Source: Fragum whitleyi (taxonomy: Eukaryota; Mollusca; Bivalvia; Cardiida; Cardiidae). From it: a DNA stretch of 64,000 bases. Made by a program: the position numbers and the translations under genes. The DNA lies in the NCBI GenBank assembly GCA_948146395.1, contig OX411552.1, forward strand, positions 9,939,686 to 10,003,685. The letters are read 5' to 3'. Position 1 is the stretch's first letter; each line of letters opens with the position of its first letter. The notes beneath the pieces were generated by a model. That model worked only from the letters and a program-made list of their open reading frames with translations. It did not search any database and was not told the origin of the DNA. Below are positions 41,014 through 52,300 of the stretch, piece by piece.

Positions 41014-42564
41014 ACAAGAGAGCCATATAGGCCCTTAATCCCTCACCTGAATGAACTGTCTAAAATTTTCAAAAGAAGAATGAGAAATAGAATGATTAAT
41101 GACTGAGCTAAACAAAGCTGTAGCTTCTATACAACTTGAGAATCCCTTTTTTACAATTTTAAGGTTGACTAACAAGGATTTTTATAATTGATTTCGTGAC
41201 CTATTTTTTTACCCCAGATGACCCAATTTTGATCTCATCCGAGATTTCATCTAGACAATCATTCTGACCAAATTTCAGGTTGATTGGCCAAAAATTGTGG
41301 CCTCTAGAGTGCATACAAGGTATTTCTTAGATTTGACCCAGTGACCTAGTTTTTGACCCCAGTTGACCCAATTTTGAACTTGTCCAAGATTTTATCAAAA
41401 CAATCATTCTGACCAAATTTCAGGTTGATCTGGCAATAAACTTGGCCACTAGAGTGCCTTCAAGGTTTTTCTTAGATTTGATCCTGTGACCTAGTTTTTG
41501 ACCCCGGTTGACCCAATTTCGAACTCATTCAAGATTTCATCAAGACAATCATTCTGACCAAAATTCAGCTTGATCGGGCAATAAACGGAGCCACAAGAGT
41601 GCCTACAAGGTTTTTCTTAGATTTGACCCCGTGACCTAGTTTTTGACCCCGGTTGACCCAATTTCGAACTAGTCCGAGATTTCATTAGGACAATCATTCT
41701 GACCAAAATTCAGGTTGATCCGGCAAAAAAAGTGGCCTCTAGAGTGCATACAAGGTTTTTCTTAGATTTGACCCTGTGACCTAGTTTTTGACCCCAGTTG
41801 ACCCAATTTCAAACTCACTCAAGATTTGATCAAGACAATCATTCTGACCAAAATTCAGGTTGATCGGGCAATAAACGGGGCCACAAGAGTGCCTACAAGG
41901 TTTTTCCTAGATTTGACCCTGTGACCTAGTTTTTGACCCCAGTTGACCCAATTTCAAACTCATTCAAGATTTCAACAAGACAATCGTTCTAACTAAAATT
42001 CAATTTGACGGGCAAAAAATGTGGCCTCTAGAGTGCATAGAAGGTATTTCTTAGATTTGACCCAGTGACCTAGTTTTTGACCCCAGTTGACCCAATTTCG
42101 AACTTGTCCAAGATTTCATCAAAACAACCATTCTGACCAAATTTCAGGTTGATCTGGCAATAAACGGGCCTCTAGAGTGCATACACGGTTTTTCTTAGAT
42201 TTGACCCTGTGACCTAGTTTTTGACCCCAGTTGACCTAATTTCGAACTCGTCCGAGATTTGATCAAGACAATCATTCTGACCAAAATTCAGGTTGATCCG
42301 GCAAAAAATGTGGCCTCTAGAGTGCATACAAGTTTTTTCTTAGATTTGACCCCGTGACCTAGTTTTTAACCCCAGCAGACCAATTTCGAACTAGTCAGAG
42401 ATTTCATCAAGACAATCATTCTGACCAAAATTCAGGTTGATCTGGCAAAAAATGTGGCCTCTAGAGTGCATACAAGGCAAATGTTGACGACGGACTTCGC
42501 ACGACGGACATCCACCTAACCACAATAGCTCACCATGAGCACTTTGTGCTCAGGTGAGCTTAAA
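41014..42564 (-). mobile_element. hairpin-capped tandem element, family D, copy 1 (reversed)
   Basis: ACAAGAGAGCCATATAGGCC and CCCTCACCTGAATGAACTGT start it. About nine ~145 bp monomers follow (TTGACCCTGTGACCTAGTTT, TTGACCCCAGTTGACCCAAT, ACAATCATTCTGACC, GTGGCCTCTAGAGTGCAT). It ends GACGGACTTCGCACGACGGA and cap AGCTCACCATGAGCACTTTG / TGCTCAGGTGAGCT. Confidence 0.9.
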
Positions 42565-44029
42565 ACATTTACAAAGGGTCATTTGACTGTCCTTGTATAA
42601 AAATGTTTGGAATCGGCATCTTCGGAGAACAAAGGGAATTCCTAATGATGTCATTTTAGTTGTCTGCAACAACATGTCTGATGAGAGATTTGAAATCACA
42701 AAGTGGCTTCTGTTTTTTTGACAATTCTGCGTTAGCATATATATTAGTTTAGAACTTTTATTTGCACACTACCTAGAACGTTTGCCACCTTTAGAATGAC
42801 AGACCGAGGAAAATAAAAACTGCATTAATTTTGCCCAATACCAAAACATTGTAACTAGAATTTGAGTATGCCGCATTTCCTAGGCCCACCCGGCAGGATA
42901 CATCTAAGGACCGATTCCAAATAGAAACTCTATATTTTCTCATATAAGTTTTCATGATTAAGTCAATGAAAGAAATAAAGAGTGATTGTGCAACCAAAGC
43001 TTGTAACTACAGCTTAAAGTTAAAGCTACAAGTTTTAAGGCATGGAATTACAAAAATTCCTGATTTTGGCCCTTATTGAGAGTACTGTATCAATGTTTGT
43101 CAGGTCAGCATAAGCCAATGAAACGCAAGAATTTTCTTTGCAGTATAATGTTTCTTTAGACTGGTCTGTCTGTATACTTAGGATCATAGATTGATTGTGG
43201 CTTAATATGGCTTTTAGCATTATCGCAGTTTCATCAGCTTGCACAGCTTAGGGAACTACTTATCATATGCCCAGAAGACTCAGCTGTCTGGACAGCGATA
43301 CAATTCCTATTTAGAAATACTCAAATCTTAGTCTAAAGATTTGAGACTATACTTACAGAAAGAAAGGAACAGAGTCACACAGTCTGATTTAAGTCTTGAA
43401 TATTTTCTTTCTAGATAGTTATTGACTCACAATTTCTTTACCCAAATAGAAAATATCTGTTATGCACTGGTTGACTGTCCATATTACACGACGGAGAATC
43501 ACGTGACCCAAACAATTTCAGAAAATTGTCAATAACTCTGTTTATATGTGACCAATTTGAATTCAATTTGAAGCAGAGAAGGCGTTAATGTGTCAGGAAT
43601 AAGCTAGTCCAAGAAATCTTTTAAAAATCTGCAGATAAAAAAGATATTAACAACCAAGTAAAATTTACTTGGTCATCTATTACTTTTCATCAGCAGATTT
43701 TTGAAAGATTTACCATATCCAGCAATTTAGTGGCAGTTTACCACCTTTTCTGCATCAAACCCTTTTCAAATCGCTCCAATATTTGCAGAATGATGAAAAA
43801 ATGTGTGTCGGGTTATTCCCCGCCATGTACTTCACAATTTCTGCTGGTCATGCCTATGTGCCAATGTTGTGAATGTCACAAACAGGCTCAAATACATGCA
43901 ATACTGAAGACACTGAGAATATAGCAATACTTGTTTTTCTTGAAAATACAGCTTATTTAAAATCAAATGAATTATGATTCTGTGAAACACTTATGCCCAA
44001 CAAAAAGGCATTTTCACAAGAACTTGATA
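42565..44029. other. no feature recognised
   Basis: AT-rich, with a short inverted repeat near 43655-43675 (ACCAAGTAAA / TTTACTTGGT). The open frames here lack splice or motif support. Confidence 0.45.
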
Positions 44030-44165
44030 GATGACCTTGACCTTGTTATATGACAGACCTTGGTATCAGCGTGTTTGTAGCAATGGGATTTATCATAAAT
44101 CCAAATTTGAGCATTGCAAAGTCTTTCAGACTTATTGACAGACAGACAATGGTAAAATAATATGC
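44030..44165 (-). repeat. family H fragment
   Basis: GATGACCTTGACCTTGTTAT and CTTGGTATCAGCGTG, then TTGACAGACAGACAATGGTA and AAATAATATGC, match the core and tail of 58077-58850. Confidence 0.7.
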
Positions 44166-44789
44166 ATTGATTATATCAACATAACATTCATTTAAATGGA
44201 CAAACAGTTATAGTTTAAAAATAAAGCTGACAAATGTTACACTACCTTGTGATCTGCTACAATATTTGTCCAAAATGGAATAAAATATGTTCATTAAAAT
44301 CATAAAAGTAATTTGTTATTTACAACATTTACAGTTCTTACAAAATGAATGACCCTCCATTCTACAATGTCTTCTGGTGGGTCATCAAAATGGCTCAATG
44401 GATTATTACTTGATAATTTCACTACCAAACCAGTGAAATTATCAAAATGGTAAACTCACTATTTTGATAGATGTATCCCTGGTTTTGTTCATTTCACACT
44501 AATTGACATAACCCAAGCAGGGTCCATTAGACCAAATATGTCATCACAACACCAAACTGTTTTCAAATCATATCCAGCTTTGCATGTACACTTGCATGCA
44601 AAGCTGGGTATAATTTGCAAACAGTTAGCCTTGTTTTGTTATCCTGAACAAACAGCTGGCTTAGATTTAACCCTAAAATTTTCAAATTTCTTTCTCCGTT
44701 TGCATCATAGAAACAGAATTATTAATCGTTTTTCATTCAAAATTGATAAACCTTTTGTTTGTTTGTTGATATTGGTTTAAATACCACTT
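44166..44789. repeat. palindromes in otherwise unassigned sequence
   Basis: A hairpin TTGATAATTTCACTACCAAA / CCAGTGAAATTATCAA lies at 44409-44446. A Q palindrome lies at about 44522-44650 (CAGCTTTGCATGTACACTTG / CATGCAAAGCTGGG, then ATAATTTGCAAACAGTT). The remainder is unassigned. Confidence 0.65.
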
Positions 44790-44893
44790 TTAACAATCTT
44801 TCAGTCAAATTGCAGCAGCTGGAGCTACTAATAGTTGCTTCCTGATATTTCTAACACCATTACAACCATAACATCCTTACCTAGCCTCTTGCT
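44790..44893 (-). repeat. SINE 3' fragment (reversed)
   Basis: TTTAACAATCTTTCAGTCAA, GCAGCAGCTGGAGCTACTAA and CCTTACCTAGCCTCTTGCTG correspond to the body of the Asp-tRNA SINE read backwards. Confidence 0.6.
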
Positions 44894-45208
44894 GCTATAC
44901 CACAAAAAGGTCTACCAACATAAGATAACATAAATCTAAAATGATCTTATACCCTTTGTGAACACACACACTCACACAAAACTTTCTCTAGGTAAAAAGC
45001 TTTTGTTCTTCACTCAATGTAAGATATATCAGACTTTCACTGTTACAATTATCCATGTATTGCCATTTACTCATTTAATTTTTCCTTTTAAACAATTCCT
45101 AAATTTGATTCCTTAATAATTATATTTATGAAAATATCTTTGGAAAAAAAACTTGTGTGCTAGAAATAATCAATTTCTCTTTTTTCACACTATTTCTACC
45201 CTATATAA

Positions 45209-45283
45209 ATGGCTCAGAATGAAACAGTTGTAACTGCCAATAAATATATAGGCAGTTACAACTGTTTCATACTAAGCCATTGA
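45209..45283. repeat. palindromic element P (GGCTCA type)
   Basis: AATGGCTCAGAATGAAACAG / TTGTAACTGCC and GGCAGTTACAACTGTTTC / ATACTAAGCCATT around AATAAATATA. Well preserved. Confidence 0.9.
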
Positions 45284-45292
45284 AATGAGATA

Positions 45293-46449
45293 CAGTAAAA
45301 CCCATCCTTCCATCCACCCTGGAAAAACGGGCACCCCGCTATTACGAACCATTTTTGACAGAACGGAATTATTTATTCTTTATTTCAATGATTGCAAACC
45401 CCTCTAAAGCGAGCACCCTGCTATTCCAAATAACAACCACTAATTTCAGTACAAACGCTGTAAAATACGCGATAGCGAACCTCGATAATAAGACAAGTAA
45501 CTTCACACCTCCAGATCCGGCAACCAACTGAATTTCACACTTAGGTCTGTACGATACTAATTAGGTACGAATGGATTATCAGATTTTTTGATGTCATGAT
45601 TTAACCTCTATTGTGTTTTGGTGTTATTCTTAAACAAACAACTTTAAGTAGTCAATTGTTTTGATACTCTACATTCATTATCAACAAAAGATGTTTGTTA
45701 CATGTTTAACCGTAGTAGAGAAACCGAAAGTAAAGAGAATTCGGGCAACTAACAGGAATTCGTTTTCGGCAATCTTCAGACCGGTATTTTTTAGAAATTA
45801 AAAGTGATAGTAAGTTAGCTTATGATTGAAAGGTTTCATATTCAGAAAAATTATTTTACTGAATATTATTGCTACATTTTCAAATCAGATCAAATTGACA
45901 AACATAAGAGAAAAGAGCTATACTGAAAGAGAAAAAATAACTTAGCAAAGAAAGAAATGTCTTCTCAGAACACCCACTCACAGAGAAATTTGGTGAAGGG
46001 AAAAAGACACCCAAAGTTTTGAATTGAAATCAAAACAAACAATTTTAGGCATTTTTTGTTATAGAAAAGTCTTTTCTGCCTATGTCCTAGTTTTTGCATA
46101 AGCAATGATAAGAATTTGTCCATTATGAATGAGCAATGTCAAAGAATCAATTTCCCCTTTTTGGAGAGCATTCAATTTGGTTGGGATTAGGAAAAAAGAT
46201 ATTAACATGTGAAAGCATTTATATTGAGTCAATTTTGTAATTTTAAATTCATTGATTTAATTCTGTAATGTAAAAATCACAACGAAGCTTTAATTGTAAA
46301 AAGATAAACAAAATTATGTAGTCTTCTCTATTAGCAATATTTTAACCTGAAAGTTTCGCATCCGACCAAACCTCAGAATTAAGACCACCCCGCTATTAAG
46401 ATCACTTTCAAAAAGTACCCCAATTGGTCTTAATAGAGGGGTTTTACTG
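45293..46449. mobile_element. pogo/Tigger-like non-autonomous DNA transposon
   Basis: CAGTAAAACCC starts it after TA and GGGGTTTTACTG ends it before TA (46450-46451). Subterminal blocks CACCCCGCTATTACGAACC and CACCCCGCTATTAAGATCAC repeat the same word. A TA target and CAGTAAAAC-type TIR suit the Tc1/mariner/pogo superfamily. No transposase frame is visible in 1157 bp. Confidence 0.75.
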
Positions 46450-46538
46450 TATATATATTCAGATATGCACTCTTTCTAAATTCAAAAGGTAGAAATTGAG
46501 AGGGATTAATCATTTCTTTTCTTTTGTATTGATGTACA

Positions 46539-46767
46539 TTAACCCTTTCCTGTTTTACAAATTTTGGACCTGTCCAAATTCAAAGGTTTTGCAGAGGAAA
46601 ATTTAAAGTGCATTGAATTTGAAAAATAAGCATTCAGTAGGGTAGAAAATAGTGTGGAAAAAGAAGAAATTGCTTGTCAGAAGCAATTTCTTCTTTTTTC
46701 ACAATGTTTTCTCAATTATAAAATGACAGGCACGTAAAAAGCAGGGATTAAACAGCAAAGGGTTAAA
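46539..46767. mobile_element. TTAA-bounded element with central hairpin
   Basis: TTAACCCTTTCCTGTTTTAC and AAACAGCAAAGGGTTAA are inverted ends. The centre is the GAAGAAATTGCTTGTCAG / AAGCAATTTCTTC hairpin (about 46655-46700). Confidence 0.75.
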
Positions 46768-46807
46768 AAGTCTTGATATATTTGTTAAATTTAGAGCTCT
46801 TGTAGTA

Positions 46808-46830
46808 TTTTTTTTTTTTTTTTTTTTTTT
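46808..46830 (+). repeat. poly(T) run
   Basis: About 23 consecutive T. Confidence 0.95.
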
Positions 46831-47078
46831 CATTTCTCGGTAAATATCCAACGCAGTGTATGAACATGTTTAAGATGATAAATGTATGTTTTGTTTGGCC
46901 TATAAGGAGTATTTGTGTTTGCATAAATGCTTAAACTTCTAAATGCTTATAGAATTTAAATGTTTAGGTCTTGAAAAATGTCTTGAAAATTGCTTGTTTC
47001 ATGTGTAAGATCTATTAATCTTTCTATGAACAGCAGTTAAAATATTTTCAAACCTGGCTGTACCTATGACCACAAGTA
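46831..47078. other. unassigned spacer
   Basis: Nothing recognised. Confidence 0.5.
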
Positions 47079-48443
47079 ACAAGAGTTGTCCGCGGACAAC
47101 GTAGCTCGCCCAAACAGCTGCTTGTCACAAACAGCGCTTGACCGAAGACCGAAGTTCAAAGTGGTTTCTTTCAATGTTAAAGTCCATGATCTAATATATA
47201 TATCTGTTTGAGTAGTAATTAAGATATATAAAAAATTTTTTTGTTTTAATTGCATGTATAAGGTTAGGGTAAAGTGAAAGCATACAAGCAGATGAGGTTA
47301 CCAATGGAATTTCTTGTATCAAACATGAAGTTTTTCTTTAAATTTTTTCTCTAAGTCCACAAAAGGTCAAGATCAAGGTCAAATTGTGAAGGACCTTGGT
47401 CTCTGTAGAAGCCTTTCACCTAGTGAGTATGTGTATGAAGTAATAATGTCCCTGAGTAAAGCATTTAGAAAATATAAGCAAGGTTAAATTTTTGGTTAAA
47501 GTTTTTCAGTTTAAGTTTTTCCAAGTCCATAAAAGGTCAAGGTCAAATTGTCAAGGCCCTTGGTTTCTGGTGAAAGCCTTTCATCTGGTGACTATGTATA
47601 TGAAGTAATGATGTCCCTAGGTTAAAGCATTCAGAAAATATAAGCAAGGTTAAAGTTTTTGGTAAAAGAATTTCGGTTAAAGTATTTCTAAGTTCATAAA
47701 AGGTCAAGGTCAAATTATCAAGGACCTTGATCTCTCACAAAAGCCTGTCACCTAATGAGTATGTATATGAAGTAATGATGTCCCTAGGTTAAAGCATTCA
47801 GAAAATAATAAGCAAGGTTAAAGTTTTTGGTTAAAGTTTTCAGTTAAAGTTTTGCTAAGTCCACAAACTGTAAAGGTCAAGGTCAAATTGTGAAGGACCT
47901 TGGTCTCTGGTGAAAGCCTTTCACCTGGTGAGTATATATATGAAGCTATGATGTCCCTAGGTTTGAGCATTAAAAAAATATATGCAAAGTTAAAGTTTTT
48001 GGTTAAAGTTTTTTGGTTAAAGTTTTTCTAAGTCCACAAAGGGTCAAGGTCAAGGTCAAATTGTCAAGGACCTTTGTCTATGGTGAAAGCCTATCACCTA
48101 ATGAGTGTGCATATGAAGTAATGATGTCTCTAGTTTAAAGCTTACAGAAAATATAAGCAAGGTTAAAGTTTTTTTGGTTAAAGTTTTTGTTTAAAGTTTT
48201 TGGTTAAAGTTTTTTTGGAAGGGTCAAGGTCACAGTCTAAAGGTCATTTTGACATGGATGTTGGTCTCAAATGAAAGCCTATGCCCTAATGAGTGTTTCT
48301 GTAAAAAAATAAAGCCTCTAGGATAAATATTGAAAGAAATAAAAACTTTAACCTAATGCGGACGCCGACACCGACACCGACGCTGACGCCGACATCCGAG
48401 GGTATGACAATAGCTCTTCCGAGACTTTTGTCCCGGGCGAGCT
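47079..48443 (-). mobile_element. hairpin-capped tandem element, family G (reversed)
   Basis: ACAAGAGTTGTCCGCGGACA, then ACGTAGCTCGCCC, about five ~170 bp monomers (GGTTAAAGTTTTTGG, AAGGTCAAGGTCAAATTGT, GGTGAAAGCCTTTCACC), then a GACGCCGACACCGACACC simple stretch, ATGACAATAGCTC and GTCCCGGGCGAGCTAAAAA. TIR-like AGCTCGCCC / GGGCGAGCT. Confidence 0.88.
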
Positions 48444-48572
48444 AAAAATGTATCTTTTATTGGTTCACTCAATCAAAATATATTCATCTTAAATGAAACA
48501 GTAACAGTACTCATCGGGCCAAAAAGGACCATTTGTGAAGAACATATTTAAGGTTGACACTGGTCAGACTCA
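48444..48572. other. unassigned spacer
   Basis: Nothing recognised. Confidence 0.5.
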
Positions 48573-48992
48573 TTGGAGCACCACTCGGCCAATCTCATGA
48601 TCAACCTATTTTTAAAAAGTACGGGAAAACCATTGAAAAACTCGATGACGTCATTTAAAATGGCGTTGGCCCTCGAAACTGAGAGTGAAAACATTCGACG
48701 TCGCCAACATTACTCGTTTAAGTCACTGACGTGAAACCATCGAATCCTAATATAAATATCTTTAGATTCTTAAATAACGGCTGAAAAAATCTTAATTTTT
48801 GAGAATGATTCGTCATTCTCAAAAATAAAGATATTTCAGCCGTTATTTACTGTAAAAGATAAAATCTACAGTGCTAGTTTTCTTACACTGTTTCCGGCTA
48901 ACAAAATGCACGATTTCGTTACATACCCATCCGCCTTACATACATCCGAGGTATGTTGTAGTTTAGGGAAATGGCCGAGTGATATTCCGAAT
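48573..48992. mobile_element. TIR element with internal hairpin, copy 2
   Basis: The inverted counterpart of 1366-1809. Ends GGAGCACCACTCGGCCAATC and GGCCGAGTGATATTCCGAAT. The centre is TCTTAATTTTTGAGAATGAT / TCGTCATTCTCAAAAATAAA. Confidence 0.8.
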
Positions 48993-49290
48993 GTGGTCAG
49001 ACTGTGGTACGCTGATTGCACATGCTGACTATGATTGACCCTTTACATATTAGCTGATTTTCTGAACCTATAAATGATCATTCATCTTCCTGTAGAAGAC
49101 ATTTTTGAAATGCGACTCCAGATGGGCAGCCACTGGAACAAATCTCTTCACCAAAATTTATTTGTTCTTTGTTTATTAAGTTCTCAAATTGTCCTGTTTT
49201 GTGTGTCATCTCACATATTCATTTTCATTCATCAGTCTCTCACATCACAGTTAAATACAGTTAAGTTTATTCTCTAGTTGTCCGTCAACA
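48993..49290. other. borealin 3' UTR candidate, nothing else
   Basis: Downstream (on the - strand) of the borealin stop. No clear AATAAA on the - strand close to the stop was identified. Confidence 0.35.
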
Positions 49291-49392
49291 TTACGTGTCC
49301 CCGTCATTTATCACGTTTTGTAGCATCGTCATCATCTTTTGTATCTGATCTTCAGAGATGTCGATCTCATCTGGAACCTCAATATTTAATGT
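49291..49392 (-). CDS. CDCA8: borealin-like last exon
   Basis: Acceptor ..ATTTTCAG, phase 0: TLNIEVPDEIDISEDQIQKM then MTMLQNVINDGDT and TAA. Amphipathic C-terminal helix, consistent with the dimerisation end of borealin. Confidence 0.85.
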   Translation of the reverse strand, partial: TLNIEVPDEIDISEDQIQKMMTMLQNVINDGDT

Positions 49393-52300
49393 CTGAAAAT
49401 ATAACCATTTTATTTGTTGTAGTTTGCCTTTTAAAAACAAGCCCTGCCTGGGTGATGACAAAATGGTGCCAACTGTAAATTATACCCTGCTTTGCAATTG
49501 CACATGTCTGCAAGGATGGGCATAATTGACAAACAGTTTGCACCTTTTCGTCATCCTGAATGCCGGGCAGCATTCTGATTGAAAAACAAATGTAACCCTT
49601 GTCATGCTGAATAAATTTTGGCTTAAAATTGACATCAAAATCAAAAGGCAAAAAGCACTGAAAGTACCAACTGTAGGTCAATTTTTATTTGTGATCAGTC
49701 CTAAAATGATCCTTTTCAAAGTGTTTTGAGAGAGTCTGTGCCCTAAAATGAACCTTTTCAAAGTGTTTGAGACAATCCCTGTTTAACAGGAAGTAAACAA
49801 CAGTCATGGCGGCGATTGTTGTGTGCTCCTTCTAATATTATTTAAAAAGTTGAAGCTTGATCTTGACAAATGATGTTTTTTATGTCTATACTTACTTTTC
49901 CTTTTTTATTCATTTTTATCGACTGTTTTGATAAAATATTGATGGGACTACCCGCCAAAGACATGACAATTTCACCAGCTTTTGCGTCCCTTCGCTGTGC
50001 TGGTGTTATAGGTAATCTACAAAAGAAACAATGAACAAATATTTAAGATTTGTTTTTAACTACCAAACCAAGGGTTTGAACTTATAGGACGCATTTCTTT
50101 TAAACATTGATAGACGACATTGACATTGCTGTCTGCAGATGCACATGAAACATCTATCATCATGCAAAATATTATCATAGTATCTAGGATAAAGCACCCA
50201 AGGATGTTATGATTTATGGTTCATTTTTGCAGATGGACAATAGAAAAACAATATTGATGGCTAAGTGCAAAAACATTTGAAACTGCCTATAAACTTATGG
50301 AAGTGGACATTTCGCAGGGAAAATTCTGGCTCAGAATTTCATGTGCAAAAAATCCTATTTATTTGGTACTTCTGAGAAATACCGAGTTTTCAATGGTAAA
50401 TTGAACCAAATCTTCTATTAAAGATATATTTTGCTCTCATTTAGAAAATTTGAATGAGATTTTTGGCAGAAAAATGAGAGAATTTACACAAATCTCGCCC
50501 AAAAATGATCCCTGATTTCGGAACACATAATCTTTTACAATGTTGACTGAGGTTTCCTAATGAAAATCATTAGGAAACCTCGGTCAACACTGTTAAAGCT
50601 CAAAACTCTGAGACGTTGCAAAACTATTACTGGTCTACTACCTTAAAGGCAACTACAACTGTTTCACATTGAGCTACCAATATTCCCTGATCTTATTGAT
50701 GACAGGCATATAAATATGGAACCACAGTCATAGTGTCTGTTACGATACTCACCAACTTTGGCAGGGACCTAACAAAAATTCATTATTGTATATCATGACT
50801 ATTTCATGAACTCCTTTCAGCTTGATTGCATCCTATATATTTTTAGACCATATAATCTCTAATAGAGATAGCAATTCTATTAGAATCATAATTCCATTAG
50901 AAAGGGGAGGGCTTTTATTAGAGGCTACATATCAATGGTATGGTGCAAAACAGTTGTAAAAGCCTATAAACATACAGGAAGTTACAACTGTTTCGTGTTG
51001 AGCCATCGATATTTGGTAAGACAATGAAAAAATGGCCAATATTAAACAAAAACCATGTCGGACATGGCCATCCCCCGCCGAGAAAGCTTGATAGTAAACT
51101 GAAGCCTAATAGATTAAGGGTTAAAGAAATTAAGCCCCTACAAAATCTAAGTCTATAAAATAACAAAGGGCAATAACTCCAAAATTATGCAAGCCAGAGT
51201 TATAGTTCTTGTGCACTGCACTCCTCTTCCATGAGATCTATCCACCCATAAAGTTTCAAGTTGATAGCTAGAATACTTTAGGAGATATGCTCCGATCAAA
51301 ATCTAAGTCTTAAAAATAACAAAGGGCAATAACTCAAAAATTATGCAAGCAAGAGTTGTAGTTCTTGTGAACTGCACTTCTCCTCCATGAGATCTATCCT
51401 CCCATAAAGTTTCAAGTTGATAGCTTCAATACTTTAGGAGATATGCTCCGGACAAAATCATAGTCTTAAAAAAAACAAAGGGCAATAACTCCAAATTATG
51501 CAGGAGAGTTGTAGTTCTTGTGCACTGCACTTCTCCTCCATGAGATCTATCCACCCATAAAGTTTCAAGTTGATAGCTATTATACTTTAGGAGATATGCT
51601 CCGGACAAAAACTAAGTCTTAAAAATAACATAGGGCAATAACTCCAAAATTATGCAAGTAAGAGTTGTAGTTCTTGTGCACTGCACTTCTCCTCCATGAG
51701 ATCTATCCACCCATCAAGTTACAAGTTGTTAGCTATTATACTTTAGGAGATATGCTCTGGACAAAATCTAAGTCTTTAAAATAAGAAAGGGCAATAACTC
51801 AAAAATTATGCAAGCAAGAGTTGTAGTTCTTGTGCACTGCACTTCTCCTCCATGAGATCTATCCACCCATAAAGTTTCAAGTTGATAGCTATTATACTTT
51901 AGGAGATATGCTCCGGACAAAATCTAAGTCTTAAAAATAACAAAGGGCAATAACTCAAAAATTATGCAAACAAGAGTTGTAGTTCTTGTGCACTGCACTT
52001 CTCCTCCATGAGATATATCCACCTATGAAGTTTCAAGTTGATAGCTATTATACTTTAGGAGATATGCTCAGGACAAGTTTAGTGATGGAACCTCGGAAGG
52101 ACGGAATGACAGAATGACGGAATGACAGACGGAGAGCATTACTATATCCCCTCGTCGAATACGGCGGGGGATAACAATATCAGCGCAAAATATTAACATT
52201 TGATTGGAAAAGGTGCATAAAACCTCTGTTTAGTATCATATTCAAAATCTTAAGCTTTTAGAGTACTTCTCACACATGCTAGAAATACTCTATGAGTTTG

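Noticed and set aside
6153..42564. Helitron assignment for the hairpin-capped elements
   Set aside because: A terminal hairpin is present, but the ends lack TC..CTRR and the two ends share inverted sequence, which Helitrons do not. Left unassigned.
49291..49395. Splice variant joining 49896 in another phase
   Set aside because: Using GGAAAAG as the exon end puts a stop four codons into the last exon; ending at GGAAAA with donor GTAAGT keeps the frame to the TAA.
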